Origin: Podospora comata
Lineage: Eukaryota; Ascomycota; Sordariomycetes; Sordariales; Podosporaceae
Direction of reading: 5' to 3'
Length of the DNA: 64,000 bases
Assembly (NCBI GenBank): GCA_017354895.1
Contig: CP071499.1
Span: forward strand, 2,356,001 to 2,420,000
Shown here: in pieces, positions 23,499-32,962 of the stretch
How the letters are laid out: the number at the start of each line of letters is the position of its first letter
How positions within the stretch are numbered: position 1 is the first letter of the stretch
Program-made: the position numbers and the translations under genes
Notes under the pieces: generated by a model
Seen by the model: the letters and a program-made list of their open reading frames with translations, nothing else
Databases searched by the model: none
Told to the model about the DNA's origin: nothing

Positions 23499-24690
23499 TA
23501 GATGGTTTTAGTCGAAAATACAAAGATCCCTGGATTACACAACTGGAGATATAGACATGCCAGGGGAGAGGAAAGACTTAGAGTTTATGGTTGTTTAAGA
23601 TGAAGGGAATGTACTCGATGGGGAGTGGGTTGAGAGGGAGGGGATTGGACAGAAGGCTGCTGTGTTTGTTGCCTTGCTGGCATCTGCGACCCAGTTTATG
23701 GAAGTATTGTTAAAAACAGCAGTTTGCATCCTGCATCATATGCCCAGGGCAAAGGCAGAATAGAGTTTCGAGCCATCGTGTTACAAGACTAGGTTTTCAC
23801 TGAGGCGAGTTCTCAGAACCAACTTAGATTATAAAGACTTTTAAGAGCGATTATTATTGTATAAGTGGACCAGTGATGTTGCTTCTTGTGAGTACAAAGT
23901 CTGCAGTTGCAAAGACTTTTTATTTAAAGTTGTAATTACAAAGAGAAAGGTCACAAAAGACTCTGTCAAGTACAACATAAAATAGAGAGGGGTAAGGTAA
24001 ATAAACAGGGGTGTTTCACTGACAACAAAGTCCTTACGTAATCTCTATCCTCTTAAGAGAAGAGGAAAGAGCGGAACGAGGTCTTTGGAGGAAAGAGCAA
24101 ACGTGTCAAAGATCTGCCTTCTGGAAGAGAGACTGAGGTTTGTGTCGCTTCTTCCTTCTCAATCCTGGAGTGGCTTGAGAGAATGAAAGAGAGAGGACTG
24201 CTTTATAAATGCATGTAAAGAGGATAGAAGGCGCTAGCTCTTGTGTTTTATGCGTTAAATATATCTTTCAAGACATTTTGCCTAGTGTTTAAGGCCTATA
24301 TTTGATCTTTTCACATATATTTCTTCTCTTCCAAGGCCCCATTTATTATCTTTTAACGCCTACTTGTTATATTTTACAGTCTATTTACAATATTTCAAAG
24401 TCTATCTTCTATCTTTCAAAGCTTTGACATGAGGTTTAATAGCCTACATGCTTGCTATATTTTTGTATTTACAACGCCCTCGCTCCTTCCTGAGGACTTA
24501 TAACGCAGCAAAGGTAAGGCTAACCTTTCTAAATGTCACATAATTTAGCATAAAGAGAAGCCACCCTCCAATTACTTCGATAGTAGTACCAAACTACTCC
24601 AAAGAAAAAACGCAGAATTTGATAGTAATTGTCTAGTAATTTCTAGATAGCCAGAAGGGCCAAAAGCAACCTTTTGCCTTTCTACCACCA
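23499..24690. repeat. AT-rich repeat relic, possibly a decayed LTR-type or other mobile-element fragment
   Basis: From about 23700 to 24650 the DNA becomes clearly AT-rich, with many TA steps and no usable reading frame, unlike every other spacer in this window. A segment starting near 23780 (TGTTACAAGACTAGG) has the look of an LTR end, but no matching end or target-site duplication was found, so the family is uncertain. The composition fits old sequence altered by repeat-induced point mutation. It would be an ancient, broken fossil with no coding capacity. Confidence 0.3.
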
Positions 24691-24692
24691 AT

Positions 24693-24712
24693 TAACAACA
24701 ACAACGACAACG

Positions 24713-24787
<75 letters not shown>

Positions 24788-24801
24788 GCAGCAGCAGCAG
24801 C
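24693..24801 (+). repeat. AAC/AGC trinucleotide microsatellite
   Basis: About 30 AAC units with a few GAC interruptions at the start, then five to six AGC units, ending four bases before the ATG at 24805. It would lie in the 5' leader of the orphan gene or, if translation began earlier, encode a threonine run in the same reading frame. Confidence 0.9.
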
Positions 24802-24804
24802 AAC

Positions 24805-26710
24805 ATGCCCGGACCCCTCGTTTCCGCGCCCACTCCCCCACTCAAGGCGCTCACCAGCGCTGACTACCGGGTCTACATGACCTTGTACCGTTACGTTTGG
24901 CAGACTTTGGGGGGCTACCACGAGTCAGTTGTCAAGGATCCCAGCTTCACCAGGGCGAGATCCAAGGCGCAGCGACTGGTAGACAGCTACATCGAAGAAG
25001 AAAAGAACCGCATCTGTAGCTCGATTGCAGGCTGGCTGGGTGGTCATGCTTGAATGGCACATCTTCGCGACATGGTTTGCATGGTTGCGATGGAGCGCCG
25101 GAGCCAAGTCGAACCCCAGACATCTGATGAGGCTGATCTATAAATTTTCTTTCGTCCTGAGAATGTTGCAGTCATCAACAGACTGCGTCATCTTTTTGTT
25201 TTAGCTGGTGCTGATCATGACTTCGTAGGGTTCAAGGCTGTGGATTACGAGTCACTCGAGCCTAGTGGTCGTCTCGACATCGATAAATTCATCGCCGATA
25301 CCGACGATGCCTCTAGAGCGGAATGGAACAACACAATGTCCATTTCCTCTGTACCAACACAACAGCTTCATGCTGTTATCAAGCAACAAGCTGTCGATGC
25401 CCGATTTCTTTCTTCGAAGAACAAACTGGGTGCGAGGCATCGTACCGAGCAGGAATCCCTTGCTCGATTGCCTCCAGCTGATCAGAGGCTACTGCACTCC
25501 GAGGCTCGCCTCAGGAAGGTTGTACTCGGCCGATCAACATGGGAGGCGGCTGATGTCGATGTGTCCGAGTCCACAGGTGATGATGACATTGTCTGGGAGA
25601 TGGTTCCTCTGTCAGTCTCTGTGGACCTTGAGGACCCATCCCTAGACCGTTCAGAGGCCTTGTTTTATCGGACATTGGACATTTCTTCCAGTATGACGAA
25701 CAAGCCTTACCGACAGTTCATTGATGCGCATGGTCCCGTGCGCTCTTTGAGTTGCTGAAAAGGTGTGTTGACCCCAATATGTGAACTAACGTTGTCGTTC
25801 CAGGTAGAATTGCGGACCAGATATACCTTCAGGGTCTAGAGGAGGGCGACCTTCCCAATTGCCCAGGATGGTATCTCGGAGTCGGCGAGGATCCTGAAGA
25901 CCCCACATTTTCAAGTTACATGTCGGCCAAACGAGGGATACCATCATGTCCAGGGTGAGCTGTCACAAGAGGCACGCAATTGCGTTGCAGGTCCTATTGG
26001 CGACAGGACAGCCTCTCGACGAGTTTGGTGGTGTTGGGAAAGCCGCACTGTTTTGCTTGATCTGGGCTGCCACAAGCACCAAACGTTTCAAGTTTCTCTC
26101 TCTTGGGACAGATGTAAGTACTTTCAACAACTCCAAGCAGTTGTGGCTGAACATCGTGGAGATGTATTTCTCCCTGATGTTCCAGTCCCTTCATACAGGT
26201 ACGTTGAGAAAGTATCTTGGCGCAGAGCGAGTGAGGGCTCCAAACCTTGGAGTCAACATTGCCCTGCCTCTTTACCAAGGATTTAGGAACGATGCGATCT
26301 GCGCAACCTTGACGTGCCTGGCATCGGACGACCCTGAGGTCGTTGGGTTTGCCAAGGAGCAACTCGAGCGTAACCTCGCCATCGGAAGAGCCAAACTGGC
26401 CGAGCTCAACTGGGCTCCGATCACCCGGGCAATGAGAAGACTGTCGTCCATCTGGGCGGGACGAACTCGCAACCCCGACCGTTCAAACGGCGACCCGGAG
26501 GAAGTGAAAGTGATGTGTGTCCAGTGCGGTTTCACAACCGTGGACACAATTCCTGCTTTCCACATCCTCACTGACGCCTACGTCGTCCGAAAGGGCTGAT
26601 GTTATACGTGTACACGGAATCCAAGCGACGTTCCTGATGCCAGGAAACGTGCCCGAAAGATCCTGTACCCTATCGAACCCATCGCTCATGTTTTGTGGCA
26701 TCAAATTTGA
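24805..26710 (+). pseudogene. Orphan multi-exon gene, probably decaying; CxxC...CxxC zinc-knuckle-like end
   Basis: I do not recognise the family. Coding-like text runs in blocks: 24805-25140 (MPGPLVSAPTPPLKALTSAD..., continuing after a TGA at 25051 as MAHLRDMVCMVAMERR), 25205-25755 (DYESLEPSGRLDIDKF..., ending ISSSMTNKPYRQFIDAHG), 25745-25945 (RIADQIYLQGLEEGDL..., GWYLGVGEDPEDP) and 25946-26599 (VLLATGQPLDEFGGVGKAALF..., KEQLERNLAIGRAKLAELNW). Introns with plausible ends separate some blocks, but I could not build one clean model: blocks change frame without good splice sites and two TGA stops lie in frame. After the second (26597-26599) the frame continues CYTC, so CVQC (26516-26527) and CYTC (26600-26611) would form a four-cysteine knuckle. 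A diverged copy of part of the gene and its 3' flank lies at 42.5-43.3 kb. Confidence 0.4.
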
Positions 26711-26849
26711 AGGGCGCCAGTCCTCGGGGTTTTTCTCACAGAACGAGTCGATATCATCATCTTCAGCTTTGGGCCATTTAGCGGTATCGGACCATGATTG
26801 CCCTAAATCAACATCTCCATGCGTGAAAGTGGTGCCTTGGTTGCTGTGT

Positions 26850-27430
26850 CGAGCTTGCTACATGGGATTGGATTCCGGGCCTTGGTCCTCATCCTCATGC
26901 ATGTTAGCCGTGTTTCCTCGATAGCGTCGGTTGTGTCTTACATTGTATTAGATCAGGACTTCTGTCTTGCATCTTCATGCGTGTCGAGCCTCATCTCTTC
27001 GCAGCTGGATCGCGGTCATTGTGATCGAGATGGTACCCGCGGTTGTTAGCAATCGCAGGGTTTTCTTGACACGAAGGCTAGGATTAGGTCATCTTCATAG
27101 TACAATCGAACAGCCTTGTTCAATTGTAGTGGAGATTATTCAGGGCGGTAAAAGGGCATTTCCGTCCTTTTAAGTCTTGAATGGTGTCCGTCTTTCTATT
27201 CAGGGTTTTGTTTGTGTTTTTTTTTTAGTTCGGGGTGGGTGTCCATCTTTCTCTTCACACTGCCGCCCTTTTTTTTTGTGTTGAGGGAAGTTCGTCCTTT
27301 TCTGCACCCTTTTGTACTCGAGGGTCAGGAGGAGTTTCGGTCTGTTTTCTATTGCGCCAGGGACTAGCGCTCGTCGCTGCAGTTGAGTTAGGACCGAGAA
27401 GTTGGTGGCAGTCTCCGTCTTACGATATGG
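26850..27430 (+). repeat. 3' flank of the orphan gene, copy 1 of a dispersed duplication
   Basis: Non-coding T-rich DNA. Several stretches match 42700-43210 in the same orientation and order, for example GATCAGGACTTCTGTCTTGC versus GACCAGGACTTCTGCCTTGC, the GCAATCGCAGGGTTTTC segment, and TTGAATGGTGTCCGT. The match level by eye is moderate (perhaps 65-75 percent), so the duplication is old. Confidence 0.6.
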
Positions 27431-27960
27431 GGTTACTTGTTTTCACTCGAAAGAGATAGTGAGGGGCGTGTTGAAAATGTGGGAGCCCTTGTGGCATCGA
27501 ATATGTTTTCCTGGTGTAGGTAAGGGGGGTGTTGGTGTCGTCCATCGTTTTTCATGAGGGTATTTGTGTGACTCTTGCTGGCGTGGCTCATATTGTCGGT
27601 ACGGAGTAATGTTCTGGGGGAATTGGTTACATAGTGGTTGAGGAACGGGTCGATGATTGGTGGTCCAAGGCCAGGAAGTCATTGTGTTAGCTAGACTATC
27701 CACATTTTTGGCAATACAAATGTGTTCAGTCAAGGTGCTTCTACTCTGAGATTGGTAGTGATGACGAGATCCCAAGACGTTCACTGTTGACCTTATTCAA
27801 ATGCTGTTGTGATATCACTCACTTCCCTTCTACAGGCCTTCACTGAATTCCTTCCTTTCCTTTGCCCGATTCCCCTTCCTTTCCTTTACCAGATTCCAAG
27901 CACTTTTTCCCATCGACGACCTTCCCATCGCTATGTCAAACGCTAACAACGTTATACTAG
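27431..27960. other. Intergenic DNA before the small charged-protein gene
   Basis: About 530 bases with no clear coding region. A C/T-rich direct repeat (TTCCTTTCCTTTGCCCGATTCCCC and a near copy, 27855-27895) and a GCTAAC...CTAG branch point and acceptor just before 27961 suggest that a first exon of the next gene lies in or before this stretch. Confidence 0.35.
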
Positions 27961-28522
27961 ACGCAACGCAACCAATCTGTGGGTAACCCCCGCAACCAGA
28001 ACGAGACCGCCGCCGCCGCAAGGGCATCGTATCATCTGGGTCAATGTTATCTGACCTTGCTAACACATTTTAGAAAACTCCCGCGAATGGCGTACGTTAG
28101 ATCCCTATGATGTGTACTCGTTCCTATGTTGGACTCGAACATTGCTATTGCTAACAAGATACGACATATGCCAGAATGAGAAAACGGCCGAGGAGCTCGC
28201 CGCCCAAGTAAGTACTCACCATTGTTTCGCCTTAGATGGCTTACGTAGTGAGGCTAACTTGCAAAGGCTGAAGTGAGGCGGGCCCGCAAGCAGCGCCGCC
28301 GTGACCGGCAGAAGGCCAACAAGGCCAAGAACAAGGCGGCCGTTGGTAGGGAGGGGGAGAAGGGGAGAAGGAGAAAGAGACGGAGAAGGAGAAGGAGGGG
28401 GAGAAGGAGGCGGCTGAGGCTGCGGCGGGCGCTGCCGGTGTCGATATTGTAAGTGCATTTATGAGTTCCGTGATAATTGCAATAATTAACTTACAAGATG
28501 TAAGCAGATGGACGAGACTTGA
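27961..28522 (+). pseudogene. Small spliced gene for a highly charged protein, apparently frameshifted
   Basis: Five short exons can be linked by good introns: 27961-27978, 28074-28091, 28175-28207, 28267-28450 and 28508-28522. Each intron has a GT..AG pair and a CTAAC or TTAAC branch point. The product would read TQRNQS, KTPANG, NEKTAEELAAQ, AEVRRARKQRRRDRQKANKAK, then a Glu/Lys repeat, AAGVDI and MDET before TGA. Within the purine run at about 28360-28372 the frame that gives the acidic EKEKETEKEKEG repeat is offset by one base from the frame upstream, so the gene is broken there, or polymorphic in a slippery tract. No first exon with a clear ATG was identified. No family recognised; a nuclear or ribosome-associated basic/acidic protein is only a guess. 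Confidence 0.35.
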
Positions 28523-28526
28523 TTAT

Positions 28527-28748
28527 TTTTTTATTTTTATTTTTTATTTTTATTTTTTATTTATTTTTTATTTATTTTTTATTTATTTTTTATTTATTTT
28601 TTATTTATTTTTTATTTATTTTTTATTTATTTTTTATTTATTTTTTATTTATTTTTTATTTATTTTTTATTTATTTTTTATTTATTTTTTATTTATTTTT
28701 TATTTATTTTTTATTTATTTTTTATTTATTTTTTATTTATTTTTTTCG
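28527..28748 (+). repeat. 11-bp AT minisatellite (unit ATTTATTTTTT, about 20 copies)
   Basis: A very regular tandem array of the 11-base unit with little divergence, starting a few bases after the stop of the small charged-protein gene. The array stays open in the forward frames only because the unit lacks stops; the hydrophobic protein it would encode is an artefact. Confidence 0.9.
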
Positions 28749-29434
28749 TTATTAATAATTTTTTTGTAGCTCTTTAATTACCTTCGCAACAAGATGAGCT
28801 CGCAAATTCATTCAAAGTCTTGATCTGTGTTAATGTGAACAGTCTTCGGTTTCTTGGGGCGCTAGAAGGAATGTGGGGTTTCAACGACATCATCGCCTTC
28901 CACAACAGAGACCTTCGAGAAAGCTGAACCCCCACAGAGCATGCTCCTCCAAAACAGGGATCATGACCACACCCGGCATCTCTATCCAGATATTCTCTCC
29001 TCTCACGAGGTCCCTCTGCCAAGGACACGTGCAGTTGGGGTACATTCTATCGCGGCAGGCTCTTTGAACGACTCGCCAATGGGACCTCTCCCAAATCCCC
29101 GTTTGCGGGTTGTAGCGCGTCTAAGGGTGACCCTGTGCCTTGGAATCGACATGAACGGTTCCTGGGCTTCGTGGGGCTCCCCCCGTCTGTTGCCACATCC
29201 CACTACTCCCTGGTAACCGTATTGAGTATCCACGGCATCATGAAGTTGGTTCTAACTGCAGCCCTGTCAGACTGTCAGACGGTGCGCAACGTCCGCTTTG
29301 AAAAAAGGTTTAAAAGGCGGAGGGAGCCGGCGACTCGGGGTTCCCGTTGTAGAATTGAATCTTTCTGAACCTTTGATCTTTTCTTTGATACATTTCAACT
29401 ATCCACCCGGCTGTTCAAGTAAATAATCGTCATC
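28749..29434. other. Intergenic spacer with promoter of the sulfotransferase-like gene
   Basis: About 690 bases without a convincing gene. A TTTAAAAGG element at about 29309 and a leader rich in TTTC/CTTT at 29360-29430 suggest the promoter and transcription start of the next gene. Confidence 0.4.
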
Positions 29435-30540
29435 ATGTCGAACAAACCCATCTTCGTGGCCACCCACCCCAGGGCCTGTTCAACGGCCTTTGAGCGCGTC
29501 TTCATGACCAGACATGATATCCTTCACTGTGTCCACGAGCCATTCGGTGATGCCTTCTACTACGGTCCTGAGCGTTTGAGCGAACGTTTCGAAGATGATG
29601 AAGAGGGCCGCAAGAAGAGCGGTTTCTCCCAGATCACTTACAAGGATGTTGTCGACCAAATATTCGACCCTGCCGCCAGTGAGGTTTGTTACTACCTCTT
29701 ATTTCCCCCAATTCACCACTTACTGACAACATCTCAATACAGGGCAAACGCATCTTCATAAAAGACATCACCCACTACCTCCTCCCCCCACACCAAAAAC
29801 CAGCCAGCATTCCCCCATCCCTCTCCTCCTTTGCCTCTCCAGCAGACTCCAACAACCCAACCGTCCTCCCCATCTCCCTCCTTCGCGAATTCCACTTCAC
29901 CTTCCTCATCCGCCACCCCCGCCGCGCAATTCCCTCTTATTACCGGTGCACAATCCCACCTCTGTCATCCAAAACTGGCTTCCACAATTTCATGCCCTCG
30001 GAAGCCGGCTATGACGAGCTCCGTCGCCTTTTCGACTACCTTCTCGCTGAAGGCCTTCTCCTACCCCCATCCGACAAAGCCAACGGCCACAAGCACGACG
30101 AAGATGCCGTGAAAATCACAGTCATTGACGCCGACGACCTCCTCGACCACCCCGCAGAAATCATCCAGCGGTACTGCGAGGACGTGGGGATCGATTATGA
30201 CCCCAAAATGCTCAAATGGGACGACGACGAGCAGCACAAACGAGCCAAGGAGGCGTTCGAGAAGTGGAACGGCTTTCACGACGATGCCATTGGGAGCACA
30301 GAGTTGAAGCCGAGGGTGAACGGGCCGGTGAGTTTTTCTAGGAACATAAAAAGGGGATGTGATGGGGATGATTGCTGACCTTGAGAATGTTAACGCATGC
30401 AGAAGATCCTAACCGAAGAGGAAGAAAACGCCCAATGGAAAGAGAAGTACGGCGAGGAAGGGCAAAGGCTGGTCAGGGAGACGGTCGACGCCAACGTGGC
30501 CGATTACGAGTACCTCAAACAGTTCGCCGTCAAGGTTTAG
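29435..30540 (+). CDS. Sulfotransferase-like P-loop protein
   Basis: Three exons, 29435-29683, 29743-30327 and 30403-30540, give 323 residues. The N-terminal FVATHPRACSTAFERVF fits the phosphosulfate-binding loop of sulfotransferase-type P-loop proteins, and FTFLIRHPRRAIPSYYR around residue 155 fits the second PAPS-contact motif (RxP, then Ser). Later conserved parts are DADDLLDHPAEIIQRYCEDVGIDYDP and the C-terminal WKEKYGEEGQRLV. Fungal members are often labelled P-loop hydrolase or aminotransferase-like; the fold and motifs favour transfer of sulfate to a small molecule, but the substrate is unknown. No signal peptide or membrane helix, so probably cytosolic. It is convergent with mL67, 126 bases apart. 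Confidence 0.82.
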
Positions 30541-30666
30541 ACAATGGATAGACACCACAAGTTGAATAATACACATTTTTTTTATCCTCCTCCCAACTTT
30601 ATCACGCAAATGCCCATCCCGTCTAAAAATACACGATTGTTCATACCCCCCCCCCCCTTCTTAGCT

Positions 30667-32050
30667 TTAAAGACCCTCCTTAGCCCACTTGGGCGCCTTG
30701 CCCGTGAACGGCTTCGGCGCTCTTGGTCTACTCTTCCACCCAGTCTCGCCCTCAGGCGTAGGCAAAAACGGCTGCATCTTCTTCGCCTTCTTCGCCGCAC
30801 GCTGCTCCTTCAACTTCGCCTTCTCCTCCCTCTTCGCCAGCTTCTTCTCCGCCAACACCGCGTGAAGGTCCACCAGCCTCTCCTGGTTGGCGATCATCTT
30901 TTCCAAGTCCTCGTTTGTCCAATCATCCTCCGGCAAGCCAAGAACATGCTCGACGTTGTCTGGCCAGCTCTCGGCAAAGTGGTGATCGAGCTCGTTGGCC
31001 CAGAACACGCGGACTTTGTGAAGTACCGGGACCGGTTCCTCCAGTGGTTGTAGCTCCTGGATCTGCTTCTTAACCTCTTCGATCTGCTTCTTCACCTTTG
31101 CGATCTTTTTAGTTTCCTTCACCTCCATATCCTCCCCCCCGCCTTCCCCCTCCCCGTCCTCCTCCCCCTCCTCCTCTGTAACATCCTTCACCTTCCTTTG
31201 CACCTCTCTCTGCGTATCCTCCAACTTCATCTTGTTCTCCTCCAACTCCTCCAACTCCTTCTCCAACTCTTTTCTTTTTTTCATATCATCACTAATCTTC
31301 TCCCTCCACTCCCTAATCTCCTCAAAATTCCTCGCAACCTTGTTCCCCTTCCCCCCACCCCCAAGCACAAACGCCATATCCGCCACAGTATTCCCCTTCT
31401 GATCATTCAACTCCCTCCCCCTCTCCTTCTTGGTCAAGTTCAACAACCTCTTCGCCTCGTCCCCCCCATCATCCCACTCCAGCTCGTGCCTCTTCTTCAG
31501 CTCCACCAGCTTCTGATAAACCGACAGGCCCGCCTCCCCCTCCCCCTCAGGGAACTGAATCGTAGCCATAGGCCTCCAGTAATCCTTGCGGATCTTGATC
31601 AGAGTGTTCTTTTTGCCCGTGAACTGGACCTGTCTCAGGGATTTATTCGCCTACTCCAAGTTAGCATCCCACCCCTTCCTTTGCACCCACCCCTCCGGAG
31701 AAACTCACCCTCAGCTCCTTCGTCGTGCTCCAGAGCACATGATTCGCCTGGATGTGATTCCACAAATACAACCTCTCCCCCAGCACCTTCGCCTCCTCCA
31801 TCCTCCTCTCCATCTCCCTCTCCCTCTCCGCAATCGCGTCCGCCTTCTTCTTCGCATTCATCTGCAGGTGAATAGCGCTCTTTGTCGTCTTTGTCCTCAC
31901 CGCCAGCCCCAACCCCGGACCCAGTCGCCTCGGCGCCACCACCGCCGTGGTTGGCCGTCTAGCAATCATCACACTCGCCAGACCGACTGGCCGGGTGACC
32001 ATGGCAGCCAGTAATGGCCGGGACGCCGCCGCTGTGCGAAGGGAGTTCAT
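30667..32050 (-). CDS. MHR1: Mitochondrial large-subunit protein mL67 / Mhr1
   Basis: Two exons, 32050-31709 and 31650-30667, give 441 residues. The first 55 residues are Arg/Ala/Ser-rich without acids, a typical mitochondrial presequence. The Mhr1 core follows: GERLYLWNHIQANHVLWSTT, NKSLRQVQFTGKKNTLIKIRKDYW, VYQKLVELKKRHELEWD, LNDQKGNTVADMAFVL and VRVFWANELDHHFAESWP with VEHVLGLPEDDW. A Glu/Lys coiled-coil insert (about residues 230-320) and a Lys-rich tail make it longer than yeast Mhr1. In yeast this protein is a mitoribosome subunit and also promotes mitochondrial DNA recombination; in filamentous fungi it is seen as mL67. The frame stays open upstream to 32314, but the ATG at 32050 begins the presequence. 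Confidence 0.88.
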
Positions 32051-32962
32051 ACCTACCCTTCTTCCTTTCCCTTTCCTCAGCCAAATATAGTAACCCCTCC
32101 TCGTAAGAGTCGTTCGGGTGGTTTGCCGCAAGCCTTCCCCGTGTGTGTGTGTGTGTTCGTTGACTCCGGACACGGGAAAGAGAAAATAGCGATCGATCGT
32201 GCGGCGAGTTCGTCGGCTCGAAAGAAAAAAGGTGGTGGTTCGTCTCGTCGTTGCAGCAAGCCGGCCGCGGGAACACACACAGACGAGCTCCAGAACTTTT
32301 TTGGAGGTCTTCAACTGGCGCTCCGACTGGCTGGAATTGTGGGGTTTGCCAAGATATTACTTCCTTCTAACCCTAACCCCTATTATATGTTCCCCCCCTT
32401 CTTTGTCTATCACTGTTGAACATGCACAAGTACAAAAAGCGTTCCTCATTATACGTAACCAATAGTTCATTCGCAGGCTATGGATAAGGAATCAACAAAT
32501 AGATATACCCCTAGGTAAGCAGAGAGTTTCACAACCACACTCCATCAAGTATTATACAATCTCATCGCCCCCCTCCCCCCCCCACCCTTGATCACAATTA
32601 CCATCCCCCCGCTCAAGGACCTCAAAGCACCAAACAAAAACTCATAATTCCCATTTTTGCTTTGCCATGAAAGTGATAATCTCATCATCAAGAAACTCCT
32701 ATGAACCAACAAAAATAAAACTCCCTGCTCAACGCGTAAGACCCCCCCTTGATCTACCCACCAGTGTCCACCACCCAACCCCAAACCCCATCAATACCGC
32801 TACCGTGCCCGCAGTCATCAACCTAGGAGATAACTGAATGAGTCAACGCAAAAGGCAAACAACGGTGCTCAAGAAAAAAGAAGAAAAACACCACGAGAAA
32901 ACAGGCTGGGAATCGTCCAGTTCACAAGTGTTGCCGGGGTAGTAGCGAAAATAACAAATGTC
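32051..32962. other. mL67 promoter and 3' region of the CBM48 gene
   Basis: About 910 bases. The half near mL67 carries a short GT repeat (32143-32158), a GAAAGAAAAAAGG purine tract and the telomere-like box at 32367-32380. The half near 32550-32800 is C-rich and belongs to the 3' side of the CBM48 gene. No gene seen. Confidence 0.4.
32367..32380 (-). promoter_or_regulatory. Telomere-repeat-like promoter box (CTAACCCTAACCCC)
   Basis: Two units of the AACCCTAA box about 320 bases upstream of the mL67 ATG. AACCCTAA boxes bound by Tbf1-type factors are common before ribosomal-protein genes in ascomycetes, which fits a mitoribosome gene. Inferred from motif and place. Confidence 0.4.

Noticed and set aside
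23780-24610. A complete LTR element
   Set aside because: One LTR-like start only; no second end, target duplication or coding remnant could be recognised, so it is listed only as a weak relic.
24633-24921. Poly-Leu and poly-Val reading frames
   Set aside because: Products of reading the AAC microsatellite in reverse frames.
28461-28769. Open frame encoding a repeated Phe/Ile/Tyr/Leu membrane-like protein
   Set aside because: It is only the translation of the 11-bp AT minisatellite.
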